A stretch of 64,000 bases of DNA from Petunia secreta (taxonomy: Eukaryota; Streptophyta; Magnoliopsida; Solanales; Solanaceae). A program made the translations under genes and the position numbers. The notes under the pieces were generated by a model. It worked only from the letters and a program-made list of their open reading frames with translations. It was not told where the DNA came from and searched no databases. Of this stretch, positions 23,156 through 33,748 are shown one piece after another (the first letter of the stretch is position 1; each line of letters opens with the position of its first letter). The DNA lies in the NCBI GenBank assembly GCA_029990175.1, contig JARKIP010000023.1, forward strand, positions 19,735,501 to 19,799,500, given 5' to 3'.

Positions 23156-24132
23156 CCCTCAAGTAGGCATTTTGGGATACTCTATTCCCTAATTTGTGGA
23201 TATTGCTTCTCAACTCATAATTCAGGGCCAGTCTTTTATTAAATTCATAAAGAACAACTAAAAGCCCTAGATTTTTTTTTTTTTAAAAAAAACCTGTTCT
23301 TTGTGGTGTTGAAACAAAGACATCATGCATCGTTATGAATATAATTTTGTGTCCATTCGAGTTATGTCGCTTCATTATTCAACATTTCATACTTTCTACT
23401 TGTCTCAGTGTCCTCATGTTCGAGTCCATGACTTGAAATGAATCTACTCACTCTTGCCTAAGACGATCCACGTAGAATTGTGCTTTGTTGGAATGTGAAA
23501 TCTTGAGTAAATGATGTAGTTTGTTATGTACTTTCCCTTGATTTCGACATGATTGCAAATTTTCAGTTGAGGAGCAAAGATAATGCCACATAGTAATCAA
23601 GGTCTAGCCCCTGTGTTTTGTCTCTCAGCCCAAATATACAAGAGTAGCAGGGGGGAGCTAGTATGAGGGAAGGAGATGTAAATAGATCCCCTCCACTGAA
23701 GAATAATATGCGGTGAAGTAGGGTGAAAATAATTTCTTTTTTCTGTTATACATAAATATAAGGAAAAATTCTAGTGCAATGATAGCGTAGGTTCAAAAGA
23801 TGAATTACGTCACAAGTTAAATCTCAAATATGATATTATAGTATCTCTTTGAGTCCCTTTAATTAAATTCCTGGCTCTGCACCGTAGAGGAGCATCTTCC
23901 AATGTCAAGAACAATGTATTCAACTTCAGATTCCATTTCTAATGCATTATATGAATCTTTATTCTTAATATTCTTCCTCCATTGTCATACTTCTCCGCCT
24001 ACCACGATGTCAGCAATAGATGTCGTCTGACTTTAGTTTTAGGCAAGAGTTGTGCAGCAAATGACAAGTCACACCTTCATACATGTGCTCTGTGTTTTAT
24101 ATGTATGGAGATAAAAAGGAGTAAACTTTGCA
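23156..24132. other. Gene-free spacer
   Basis: No supported gene. The missing 5' exons of the REVEILLE-type pseudogene (start codon and first MYB helices) were looked for here and not found. Confidence 0.5.
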
Positions 24133-25980
24133 GATACATAGCCATGCACAGAAGTACAATTTAAAGGTCCAGAAGAGAGGAACAAGTGCACATGTACCTC
24201 CCCCATGGCCTAAGAAAAGCAACCCTTCCTTATTCACAAAAAGGCAAAAGCTCCAAAAAATGGTAGGAACAATATGTGAATAAATACGCTTTCTTTGAAG
24301 CAAGATACCATACAGAAGTTAACCGTTGTTTACACATTTTGCTCAACAGTTGTTTCCCAAGATCCCAGGCTATTTCGGCCTCCAGAAGCTTTTCCTGAAT
24401 TTGGATTTGCACTCAGGCCTGATTCTTTGTCAGGGCCTGGAAACTCAATCAACAATGCAGCTTTATCTTCCTGGACTTGCAACAATGTGCCTGGTTTCAG
24501 CTCGTCAGATACAACAAAAGGTACAACTTCGCTGATTAAGCAGATGAAGTTATCTGAACAGCATAGTCCTAGTTCAAGAAAAGCTTTTAGTTATATATCT
24601 GTTTAATCACAGATGATCCAGGAGTGTCAGACTGGAAGGGGGAACTAAAATTGCAGTAGTAGTAGCGATGAAAGCGTCCCTACAATTTGTACAACTAAAG
24701 AAACTAAAGATCAAGGGAAGGAGCATAACAGGAAGCAAGCATGAGGGAGTATCTTTGTGGTAATAATTTTAAGGATTCTCTGTCATAGCTTCCCAGATTT
24801 ATGGTTGAGGCCCCTCATCCCCCGCCGCTCACACACACACTCCCACAAAACGACAAGGAATGAAAAAGGAGATTAAAAAGAAGACTATTTGGACTGAACA
24901 AGGCTGATCAAAGAAGATTGCTGATTTGGGTGCCGATAATGTGAGATGCTTAATTGGTATGACCTCCCAAAAGTAATCTCTTTCCTTCCGCGAGGCAGGT
25001 AAGAGATGATCATGAAATATCTTCTTGAGTCGCAACCAACTAGAAGTTAGTATCAAATTTTTTAGCATTTGACAGCTGTGTGGATCACTGTTAGCTCGTT
25101 AGGGTACTAATAGTTGTAGTAGTTATAAGTTGAATGGGTGATTGTGAAGTTTTGGACAATCACTGTTTGAAGTTTGATTATTGCAGCATTAATACGTTTT
25201 TACTGTTTCCTTTGTCGACTGCAGTTATGCCGGACTTCACTCAAGTATACAGTTTCATCAGTAGTGTCTTTGATCCAACTGCAAGTGACCACATTATGAG
25301 TCTAAAAATGATGGATCCCATAAATGTTGAGACGGCATGTAGGATTTATTTAGCAAGCATATAGTGAAGGTAATAAGATTTGTGCGTACTCCTTTTCCTT
25401 TTCTTAACCCAATCCTTGAAATGAACTTTGTTATTTGGAGTGTTGGTTGCTTGACAGTACACTAAATGCATCTTCTTTGTTTTAGTTTGGCTTACGATGT
25501 TGCTCCGGTTGAAATTTTATGTGTTTTTTGTATTTATAGGTGCTGTTGTTGATGAAAAATCTCTCTCAGTTTGACAAGCCCCGACTTTGAGGACCATGTA
25601 AGTACTTAATCTTGTTTGTTACTTTATTTTTCATATACATCTTCTCAGGTTTTTATATTCAACCACTAAATTACTTCTTTGAACTTAGTGGATATCCCCT
25701 GCAGTCTGGATAAATTGGATTTTGGTCATTTTATAAGCTAAGATCTTCTCTTAGAACCTAAATGCTTGGTTGTTTTTATTGTTGACCTGCGTTGTTGGAG
25801 AAACTCGGTTAGATTCAGGTATGCAGGATCCCCTTCTCCTATAATGTGATAAATGGAAACCCGCTTCATCCTTTTGACTTGTTATTGGAATCATGTAATA
25901 CAGAGGAAATATTTGTTTTTAGTCGTATTTTAATCTGTTTTTATTGTGTTTGCTGCAGAGGAGGTCGCTCCCAACATAAT
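24133..25980 (+). pseudogene. REVEILLE/LHY-CCA1-like MYB factor, truncated
   Basis: Relatives are nuclear one-repeat MYB clock regulators that bind evening elements. Exon a (24133-24262) starts inside the MYB repeat with the diagnostic SHAQKY box, then KVQKRGTSAHVPPP; one extra base follows before a PYSQK-like stretch. Exon b (24350 to about 24745) carries VVSQDP, RPDSLSGPGNS and, after further frame damage, NCSSSSDES. Exon c (25225-25334) reads MPDFTQVYSFISSVFDP and MDPINVET, matching the conserved C-terminal block. Exon d (25540-25597) continues VLLLMKNLS, then needs a frame change to reach TSPDFEDH. A short exon e follows at 25959. The exon c donor reads GC instead of GT. Missing N-terminus and frameshifts mean no functional product. 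Confidence 0.8.
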
Positions 25981-26336
25981 GGGGTGCAGGAAAGGATAAT
26001 CCCAGCCGCTCTGGAACGTGAACAGAAGTTATGTTGATTCGTAGAGGCTCTGTTGCATACAATGGAGATTGGAGAAACAAGGTTAGTTAAAGGTTGACAC
26101 TAGCGTTACAAATATGCTGAAGAGCTCAAGTTGCTGCCAGCGTTTGCATATCATCTTCCCTACATAGTTTTATTCAAACCTCGCCTGGGTAGAGAAGGTA
26201 GGAGTGTTGTTGTGAAGTAGATTCTGTATAGAGCTTGATGTGATGACCTGCCACGTCATCCTGCCACGTAGACGCCATTTGGCGCATAACTTTGCCATGT
26301 GGAAGCTTACATGGTTAATGAGCCTAACACTTGATG

Positions 26337-26432
26337 GAATATTCTAGAGAAGTATGGAGAGATTCCCATGAGAAGGCTCTAGTTCTTTATGGACTTGCTT
26401 GGAAGAATATCTTAGAATACCTTGGAATATTC
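26337..26432. promoter_or_regulatory. Heat-shock-element-like sites in the LTR
   Basis: GAATATTC occurs at 26337-26344, where it extends as GAAnnTTCnnGAG (one mismatch from a three-module HSE), and at 26425-26432. HSF trimers bind alternating nGAAn units. Further single-mismatch units (TTCTAGAG) lie at about 26450-26480. The same sites are present in the 3' LTR. Function is inferred from sequence only. Confidence 0.5.
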
Positions 26433-26538
26433 TAGCTAGGTAGATTATTCTAGAGAGGGACTTATTTGTAAATATGGAGGATTCTAGAGAGGGACTTGTA
26501 AACAATTAATATTTGCACACTAGCCCCTAAGTGAGTAG

Positions 26539-26546
26539 TATAAATA
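26539..26546 (+). promoter_or_regulatory. LTR TATA box
   Basis: TATAAATA followed by AGAGGGGCC; a start site about 30 bp downstream would place the 5' end of element RNA near 26570. Confidence 0.7.
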
Positions 26547-26750
26547 GAGGGGCCATTCATTTGTAAACCATCAAGCAATTCAACAACAATCTTCCAAATA
26601 ATAAAAAGCTTCCTTTGGCAATTCTTTCTTGTTCATTTCCATTCTCTTAGCGATCCTTAGTAGTTTCGGCTGACTTGGCATAGCAAGGTCGTGAGCAAAT
26701 TGTCAAGTGCCGCACGATTCGCTTAGTTCAAGACTAAGGTCGTGACAAGG

Positions 26751-26762
26751 TGGTATCAGAGC
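26751..26762 (+). promoter_or_regulatory. Primer-binding site, initiator tRNA-Met
   Basis: TGGTATCAGAGC, three bases after the LTR end, complementary to the 3' end of initiator tRNA-Met. The gag-pol ATG follows 19 bases later. Confidence 0.95.
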
Positions 26763-26781
26763 GAAGGTTGTGACTAAGGGA

Positions 26782-29700
26782 ATGGCCAACGTGGAGGAAA
26801 CCAACAACCAACTCAACATTGCCAATGTTCCAACCAACGTTGTTCGGGAGTCCGCCACCAAGAAAGGGCGAAGTAGAAAGAAGAATGCCAACGAGAGTAA
26901 GGAAGGACCGTCTAGTGTCATTCCAAGCGAAAAGGCTACATCCCCAGACCCACCAACCACCGAGGCAAGTGAGGAGGAAGACGAGGACCTCAAGCCCGGG
27001 AAGGAGTGGATCTTGAAGGTCGAAGCGGGGATGGAAGCCATGGACATCGTTGACCAACGCTTGGAAAAACTGGAAGGCGCTTTCGACACTCTTGAGAGGC
27101 ACACCCTTGATGAGATTGAGGACGTCCAGAAAGAGTTGGAGGGACGTAAGCAAGCCGAGTTTGAGCTAAAACAGACCATCACTACCTTGGAGTGCAGGCT
27201 CATGGACGCGCTGAGCACCATCGATGCCATGAAGACAAAGATGGAGGCACTCGAGGAGCAGGTCGATGCTGGTGTGACCGAGGCAGCCAGCAATGTGGTT
27301 GTGACGAGGGAGGCTAAGATCGAGGCTCCCAAGCCTCCAGTGTTCAAAGGAGTTCGTGACGCGCAAGAGGTGGAGAACTTCCTTTGGCACTTGGAGAACT
27401 ACTTTAAGCATGGCAAAGTGAGGGACGAAGAGGCTAAGATCAACACCGCAGTGTTGTACCTCTCAGAAACTGCCATGCTTTGGTGGAGAAGGAAGACGGC
27501 TGACATCGAGAAAGGCTTGTGCACCATTAGCACATGGGAGCAGTTCAAGGCAGAGTTCAAGCGGCAGTTCTTCCCCAACAACGTCGTGTATGAAGCAAGG
27601 CGCAAGTTTAGGGAGTTAAAGCAGACAGGGAGCATTCGCGACTATGTGAAGGAATACACCACCCTCATGCTCCAAATCCCCAACCTTACTAGTGATGACT
27701 TGTTATTCCACTTCATGGACGGGTTGCAAAATTGGGCTAAGCAGGAGTTGCAACGCCGACAAGTCACCAACATAGACCAAGCCATAGTTGAGGCTGAGTC
27801 TTTGATGGATTTCAGGCATGACAGACATGACAAAGGCAAGGGCAAAGAGTCAAAGGGTGGCCCTGCCAAAGGTGGGGGAGACCGTGGTAGAGGCAAGGAG
27901 ATGCAACATCAACACCCTAAGACTCAAGACTCCAACAAATCCGATGGCAAGAAGAGTGGTCGTCAGGGTTATGCCGAGAAAAAGGCGCATGCTGAGAAGA
28001 AAGGATGCTACATCTGTGGAGGACCGCACGGCTTTAGGAATTGTCCCAACCTAAAGAGTCTCAGTGCCATAGTGCGGGAGCGAAAGGAGCAGGAGCAAGG
28101 AGATAGTTCGGGCACAGCACAACTGGGTACGATCGGACTATGTGGAGCTGTCACGAGGCAAGCTAATAAGGCCAACGAGTATAGCACTCAGTACGTGGAT
28201 CTCATTATCAACAACAAGCCCGCACGTGCTATGGTCGACACTGGAGCAACAAACAACTTCATGACCGAGGCCGCAGCAAAAAGACTAGGGTTGAAGCTTG
28301 CTCCAAGCAACACCCGCCTCAAGACAGTCAATGCCGAGCTGACAAAGGTATGCGGTGTAGCCAATGATGTCAGTTTAAAGTTGGGCAGTTGGCAAGGTAT
28401 GACAACCTTCACCGTTGCACCTATGGATATCTTCGACATTATACTTGGGCAAGAGTTCTTCCAACGTTGTCATACTATAATCGATCCCTACCTCCAACGT
28501 CTCTTGGTCATGGAGCGAGAAGGATCTTGCATGGTGCCTACAGTGACTATGCCGCCACCGGGAAAAGGTCAGACACATCTCTCGGCTATGCAGCTTGTCA
28601 AGGGGCTCAAGAAAGGGGAGCCAACATTCATTGCAACCCTTGCAAGCTTAGAAGATGACGATGGTAAGCCAGAGACATTGCCGCCCTGCATAGAGAAATT
28701 GCTCGAGGAAAACAAAGATGTAATGCCCGAGGAGCTGCCTAAGCACTTGCCTCCGAGACGTGAGGTGGATCATAAGATTGAGCTGGAGCCAGGAACTAAG
28801 CCACCCGCATTTGCCCCATACCGGATGGCACCACCAGAGTTGGAGGAGCTTAGGAAACAATTGAAGGAGCTACTAGATGCTGGTCATATCCGCCCATCGA
28901 AAGCACCCTTTGGCGCACCAGTATTGTTCCAGAAGAAGAAGGATGGATCATTGCGCCTATGCATAGACTATCGGGCGCTCAACAAGGTCACCGTGAAGAA
29001 TAAATACCCGATCCCGCTCATTGCTGACTTGTTCGATAGACTTGGACAAGCCAAGTACTTTACCAAGGTGGATCTTCGCAAGGGCTACTACCAAGTTCGT
29101 ATTGCAGAAGGGGATGAGCCAAAGACAGCATGTGTGACGAGATACGGAGCCTTTGAGTGGTTGGTTATGCCCTTCGGCTTAACCAATGCACCTGCTACAT
29201 TTTGCACTCTCATGAACAAGATTTTTCATCCCTACCTTGATCAGTTCGTGGTGGTCTACTTGGACGACATAGTCATCTATAGCAACACTCTGGAAGAGCA
29301 CGTGGAGCACTTAAGGAAGGTTTTCCAAGTCTTGCGGGAGAATGAGTTATACATCAAGCGGGAGAAGTGCGAGTTTGCCCAGTCGAAGGTGCACTTCTTG
29401 GGGCATGTCATTAGTAGCGGGGAGTTACGCATGGACAAGGCTAAGGTACGAGCTATCCAGGAATGGGAGGCACCAACTAAGGTAACCGAGTTAAGATCTT
29501 TCCTTGGCCTTGTCAACTACTATCGTCGGTTCATTAGTGGCTATTCAGCCAAGGCCGCACCACTGACTGAGTTACTAAAGAAGAATAAGCCGTGGGATTG
29601 GACGGAGCATTGTCAACAGGCGTTTGAAGGCCTTAAGACAGCGGTAACGGAGGAACCAGTCTTAGCATTGCCAGACTTTTCCAAGATGTTCGAGGTACAT

Positions 29701-31587
29701 ACAGATGCTTCGGACTTTGCCATTGGGGGTGTATTGATGCAAGATAGACATCCTATAGCCTTCGAGAGCCGCAAGTTGAATGACACGGAGCGACGCTACA
29801 CAGTACAAGAGAAGGAGATGACCGCTATTGTGCATTGTCTACGCACATGGCGACATTATTTGCTTGGGTCAAAGTTCGTGGTCAAGACAGATAATGTGGC
29901 CACTAGCTATTTTCAAACGCAGAAGAAGCCCACACCGAAGCAGGCTAGGTGGCAGGATTTCTTGGCTGAGTTTGACTATGTGTTGGAGTATAAGCCAGGC
30001 AAAGGAAATGTTGTGGCCGATGCCTTGAGTCGGAAAGCCGAACTTGCTGCCATCACTTCAGCAAGTTGTGACATTCGCGAGGCTATCAAGGAGGGTATGC
30101 AGCATGACCCAGCAGCCAAGCAGCTCATAGAGTTAGCTACCCAAGGCAAGACGAGACGTTTTTGGGTGGAAGATGGACTACTGCTTACCACGGGACGGAG
30201 GGTTTACGTGCCTAAGTTTGGAGACATCAGGCGGCGTATCATAAAAGAGAGCCATGATACTATGTGGGCCGGCCATCCAGGCCAACGACGCACTAGGGCC
30301 TTGATTGAGTCGGTCTACTACTGGCCACGCATGCGGGACGACATAGAGTGTTATGTTCAGACTTGTCTTGTATGCCAACAGGACAAGGTTGAGCAGCAGA
30401 AGCCAGGAGGACTTTTGGAACCACTACCCGTTGCAGAGCGTCCATGGGAGAGCGTGACTATGGACTTTATCACATGCTTGCCCAAGTCCGATGGTTACAA
30501 CACTATTATGGTGGTCGTGGACAAATTTTCAAAGTATGCCACTTTTATGCCCGCCTCAGCCAGTTGCACAGCCAAAGAAGCCGCCAAGTTATTCTTCAAG
30601 AACGTGGTGAAGTATTGGGGCTTACCGAGGCACATCATCAGCGACCGAGACCCTCGATTCAGTGGAAATTTCTGGAGGGAGCTATTTGAAATGCTTGGTA
30701 CGGAGCTGCACTTTTCTACAAGCTTCCATCCACAGACAGATGGACAAACAGAACGGGTCAATGCTTTACTGGAGTGCTATCTGAGGCATTATGTGAGTGC
30801 ACATCAGAAGGATTGGGCAAGACTCTTAGATATAGCCCAATTCTCTTACAACTTGCAGAGGAGCGAGTCCACGGGGCGGACGCCATTTGAGCTAGCCACT
30901 GGCCAACAACCACAAACTCCACATTCACTACCTGCAGCATTCGAAGGAAAGAGTTTGGGGGCTTATCATATGGCCAAGGGCTGGGAGGAGCAGCTTGACA
31001 CTGCTAAGTCCTACTTGGACAAGGCAGCTAAGAGGATGAAGAAGTTTGCAGATCGTAGGCGGCGTCCCACAGACTATAAAGTTGGAGACATGGTCATGGT
31101 GAAGTTTAACCCAAGGCAATTCAAGTCACTACGGGGCATGCACCAAAATTTGATGCGCAAGTACGAGGGCCCGTTCAAGATCGTTGCCAGAGTGGGTAAG
31201 ATCTCTTACAAGCTTGAGTTACCATCACATCTTAAGATCTATCCTGTCTTCCACGCCAGCATGCTCAAGCCATACCACGAAGACAAGGATGATCCGAGTA
31301 GGGGCCAGTCGAGTCGTGCTCCTATCACTATCACTGCTTCTCATGAACGGGAGATTGAAGCTATTATTGACTACCAAGCCATACGGAAACAAGGACAAAA
31401 GGCTACCGCCATGTTTCTTGTACACTGGAAGGGACAAGCACCAGAAGAGGCTACGTGGGAGCGTTATGAAGACTTGTGGCAATTCAAGGACAAGATCCGA
31501 GAGTTCATGCAGCAGCATTGCGCCGCGGTCGTCGCAACATTAGGTGGGGGAGAGTGTGATGACCTGCCACGTCATCCTGCCACGTAG
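26782..31587 (+). CDS. Chromovirus Gag-Pol polyprotein
   Basis: 1601 codons, no stop or shift; ATG at 26782 is the first after the primer site. Domains: a charged coiled-coil N-terminus (about 70-170), gag helices around 195-300 (TAMLWWRRK), zinc knuckle CYICGGPHGFRNC near 410 (CX2CX3HX4C), aspartic protease MVDTGATNN with Asp486, reverse transcriptase with VVYLDDIVIYS (Asp828/829), RNase H starting VHTDASDFAIGG (Asp975), integrase HHCC zinc domain from about 1157, and catalytic Asp1228, Asp1288 and Glu1324 (35 residues between the last two). A GPY/F-type module (KYEGPFKIV) and a chromodomain near 1524-1577 (FLVHWKGQAPEEATWERYED) follow. Chromodomains steer integration to marked chromatin. 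All catalytic residues are present, so activity is plausible. The ORF ends inside the 3' LTR. Confidence 0.97.
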   Translation: MANVEETNNQLNIANVPTNVVRESATKKGRSRKKNANESKEGPSSVIPSEKATSPDPPTTEASEEEDEDLKPGKEWILKVEAGMEAMDIVDQRLEKLEGAFDTLERHTLDEIEDVQKELEGRKQAEFELKQTITTLECRLMDALSTIDAMKTKMEALEEQVDAGVTEAASNVVVTREAKIEAPKPPVFKGVRDAQEVENFLWHLENYFKHGKVRDEEAKINTAVLYLSETAMLWWRRKTADIEKGLCTISTWEQFKAEFKRQFFPNNVVYEARRKFRELKQTGSIRDYVKEYTTLMLQIPNLTSDDLLFHFMDGLQNWAKQELQRRQVTNIDQAIVEAESLMDFRHDRHDKGKGKESKGGPAKGGGDRGRGKEMQHQHPKTQDSNKSDGKKSGRQGYAEKKAHAEKKGCYICGGPHGFRNCPNLKSLSAIVRERKEQEQGDSSGTAQLGTIGLCGAVTRQANKANEYSTQYVDLIINNKPARAMVDTGATNNFMTEAAAKRLGLKLAPSNTRLKTVNAELTKVCGVANDVSLKLGSWQGMTTFTVAPMDIFDIILGQEFFQRCHTIIDPYLQRLLVMEREGSCMVPTVTMPPPGKGQTHLSAMQLVKGLKKGEPTFIATLASLEDDDGKPETLPPCIEKLLEENKDVMPEELPKHLPPRREVDHKIELEPGTKPPAFAPYRMAPPELEELRKQLKELLDAGHIRPSKAPFGAPVLFQKKKDGSLRLCIDYRALNKVTVKNKYPIPLIADLFDRLGQAKYFTKVDLRKGYYQVRIAEGDEPKTACVTRYGAFEWLVMPFGLTNAPATFCTLMNKIFHPYLDQFVVVYLDDIVIYSNTLEEHVEHLRKVFQVLRENELYIKREKCEFAQSKVHFLGHVISSGELRMDKAKVRAIQEWEAPTKVTELRSFLGLVNYYRRFISGYSAKAAPLTELLKKNKPWDWTEHCQQAFEGLKTAVTEEPVLALPDFSKMFEVHTDASDFAIGGVLMQDRHPIAFESRKLNDTERRYTVQEKEMTAIVHCLRTWRHYLLGSKFVVKTDNVATSYFQTQKKPTPKQARWQDFLAEFDYVLEYKPGKGNVVADALSRKAELAAITSASCDIREAIKEGMQHDPAAKQLIELATQGKTRRFWVEDGLLLTTGRRVYVPKFGDIRRRIIKESHDTMWAGHPGQRRTRALIESVYYWPRMRDDIECYVQTCLVCQQDKVEQQKPGGLLEPLPVAERPWESVTMDFITCLPKSDGYNTIMVVVDKFSKYATFMPASASCTAKEAAKLFFKNVVKYWGLPRHIISDRDPRFSGNFWRELFEMLGTELHFSTSFHPQTDGQTERVNALLECYLRHYVSAHQKDWARLLDIAQFSYNLQRSESTGRTPFELATGQQPQTPHSLPAAFEGKSLGAYHMAKGWEEQLDTAKSYLDKAAKRMKKFADRRRRPTDYKVGDMVMVKFNPRQFKSLRGMHQNLMRKYEGPFKIVARVGKISYKLELPSHLKIYPVFHASMLKPYHEDKDDPSRGQSSRAPITITASHEREIEAIIDYQAIRKQGQKATAMFLVHWKGQAPEEATWERYEDLWQFKDKIREFMQQHCAAVVATLGGGECDDLPRHPAT
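31543..31554 (+). promoter_or_regulatory. Polypurine tract
   Basis: GGTGGGGGAGAG directly before the 3' LTR; primes plus-strand cDNA. Confidence 0.85.
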
Positions 31588-32063
31588 ACGCCATTTGGCG
31601 CATAACTTTGCCATGTGGAAGCTTACATGGTTAATGAGCCTAACACTTGATGGAATATTCTAGAGAAGTATGGAGAGATTCCCATGAGAAGGCTCTAGTT
31701 CTTTATGGACTTGCTTGGAAGAATATCTTAGAATACCTTGGAATATTCTAGCTAGGTAGATTATTCTAGAGAGGGACTTATTTGTAAATATGGAGGATTC
31801 TAGAGAGGGACTTGTAAACAATTAATATTTGCACACTAGCCCCTAAGTGAGTAGTATAAATAGAGGGGCCATTCATTTGTAAACCATCAAGCAATTCAAC
31901 AACAATCTTCCAAATAATAAAAAGCTTCCTTTGGCAATTCTTTCTTGTTCATTTCCATTCTCTTAGCGATCCTTAGTAGTTTCGGCTGACTTGGCATAGC
32001 AAGGTCGTGAGCAAATTGTCAAGTGCCGCACGATTCGCTTAGTTCAAGACTAAGGTCGTGACA
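31555..32063 (+). repeat. Chromovirus 3' LTR
   Basis: Same 509-bp sequence as the 5' LTR as far as I can read. The gag-pol ORF terminates 33 bp inside it. Confidence 0.95.
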
Positions 32064-32067
32064 TTGA

Positions 32068-33748
32068 GCTGTATTACTACGAGGTTCTCTGTCGTGACAT
32101 TTCCGAGGAGTGAGTCCTCTTAGTTTGTCCTGATGCCCTTTCAAATCCTTCCTGATGTCTTCCAAATGAAAAATTTCCAGATTTGGATCCCAAAACTGGT
32201 TGTGTGAGATTATTCATTCGGTTATGCATACTACGAAAATGAATCTGTATTCTGAAAGATGATCAGATTCTTTTTTTCTTTTTAATTTACGAGTAAACAG
32301 GAATACTGAGGTCTAATACTCAAGAGCTTCATCGTGGTCATTATCATTTATTAGAAATATATATTTTTGTTTTTGTACATTAATGTTCAAGATGTTGAAT
32401 GCTATAACATTGTCCTCTTAATCATATGGATCTCTATTTCTGTACACTGGACAAGGCATATGTCAAGCAGCCATTTACCTAAACCGAATAGAATCATTAG
32501 AAAATACGTAGAAGAATGGTTTTTAGCAATTCTATGTCATGGTGTTGTCATGGCCGGTATGTTATCAATTATTGAAGGTTCCTTTATGGGACAATTTGGT
32601 CAGCCAAATACTAAAACAGGCACTCGTGAAGAAGTGGGCACTTGAGGATATATTAAGAGGGCCACTAATGGCCAATGGGCTACTAAAAAGGCCATCATCA
32701 TGTTTAAAATATTGTTTTCTTTCACTATAATAATGATAGGAGTAATAATATATAGCATGTGATAGGCATTAGAATCTTCTGCGAGGCTGTGAATGTGATG
32801 GAAGTAGAAAACAAGATACGCAACCATAAAGCAGAAACGGGTTTATGGTCCTCCATCTCTTCTAGTTTCTGCGCATGCAAAGTGTAATCATAATAGTGAC
32901 ACTAGGAATGAACCACTCTAATTGGTATATTTTTGCTCAACATAGCATTCTGTTACGCGCTCAAGGATTCTAACTAAAAGAGAATCTCTTGTCCTCAATG
33001 ACACCTTGATCTGGTGTCATTCTAGTGATTAGAAGATAAGACGAAATAATTATGAGGTCCAATGTTCGAATTCCATCAAAAGTATGTGATTGTATTTGAC
33101 ATTAATAGACGCGACATTCCCCCTGCTTTATATATTAGAGCGTGATGATTTCCACTGGTTGTCCTTGATTGGTTGTGTAAAGGATCCACATGGATTTTTA
33201 ATGGTTAGATTCTTGCACATAGTGTTAACGTCTAATTTTTGGTAAAGCTCATTTTCATAACCGTACCATCTCTACCTAAGGTATTGGTTGCTCTAGCATT
33301 TTCCATATCTTTCTCCCAATTCAAATTATTGAACTACTACTGACGTTGCTCTAAAACCACTCCTTACTGATCACAAACCAAAAGAGCAAAATTGAGACAA
33401 TGCCTCCTATATTTACTTGCATCTTTTATCCTACATCCCAAGGTGCGTATATAAGGATTTCCACATAAATAGCCCACAATATTTCACATTAACAAGTCAT
33501 TTAGCACTAACATAATATAGCCACAATATTTATATTTAAAATTTAATTTATAATTAAAATATCAAATATAATAGATTGATATTTTGTATATATACCTTCT
33601 ATACACATATATATTTGTCCTATATTTTTTAAATATTTATATTATCAAATTATATTTAATAAATATGCTAGGAAAAGAAAGAAATGACAAAATATGATTA
33701 CAAAAAGTGGATAAAGGTTGGGAATGGTTATGTGGGGTAAAAATCTCG
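32068..33748. other. Gene-free spacer
   Basis: No supported gene. A short block with a B-box-like phrase (GTTCGAATTCC near 33064) was considered as a SINE relic but has no clear A box or tail. Confidence 0.45.

Larger units (their letters stand above)
26239..26747 (+). repeat. Chromovirus 5' LTR
   Basis: 509 bp, TGTGATGACC to TCGTGACA. The U3 region holds two GAATATTC palindromes and several TTCTAGAG motifs, a near-duplicated 'gattctagagagggactt' block, and TATAAATA at 26539. An AATAAAA signal lies near 26600, allowing R-region polyadenylation. Confidence 0.95.
26239..32063 (+). mobile_element. Intact Ty3-gypsy chromovirus
   Basis: 5825 bp with two 509-bp TG...CA LTRs that I read as identical, a 4-bp flanking repeat TTGA (26235-26238 and 32064-32067), a tRNA-Met primer site, one uninterrupted gag-pol ORF and a purine tract before the 3' LTR. 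Identical LTRs mean very recent insertion, since both are copied from one template. The domain order gag, protease, RT, RNase H, integrase, chromodomain makes it a chromovirus. The RT and RNase H sequence resembles the Galadriel-type group to my eye, with low certainty. It lies in the 3' flank of the REVEILLE-type pseudogene, in the same orientation. Confidence 0.96.

Noticed and set aside
26751..26762. tRNA-Met-like sequence (also near 17299, 8919 and 55980)
   Set aside because: Only the 12-13 bases complementary to a tRNA 3' end are present, directly beside LTRs. These are primer-binding sites, not tRNA genes. The same applies to the tRNA-Asp match at 39630-39647.
26703..27347. 214-codon minus-strand open frame, Ser/Leu-rich
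   Set aside because: It lies antisense to the intact chromovirus gag and has no motif; it is a shadow of that ORF. The same holds for the other short frames within 26782-31587.
33000..33125. Possible tRNA-derived SINE relic with a B-box-like phrase
   Set aside because: No convincing A box, no tail and no target duplication could be found.
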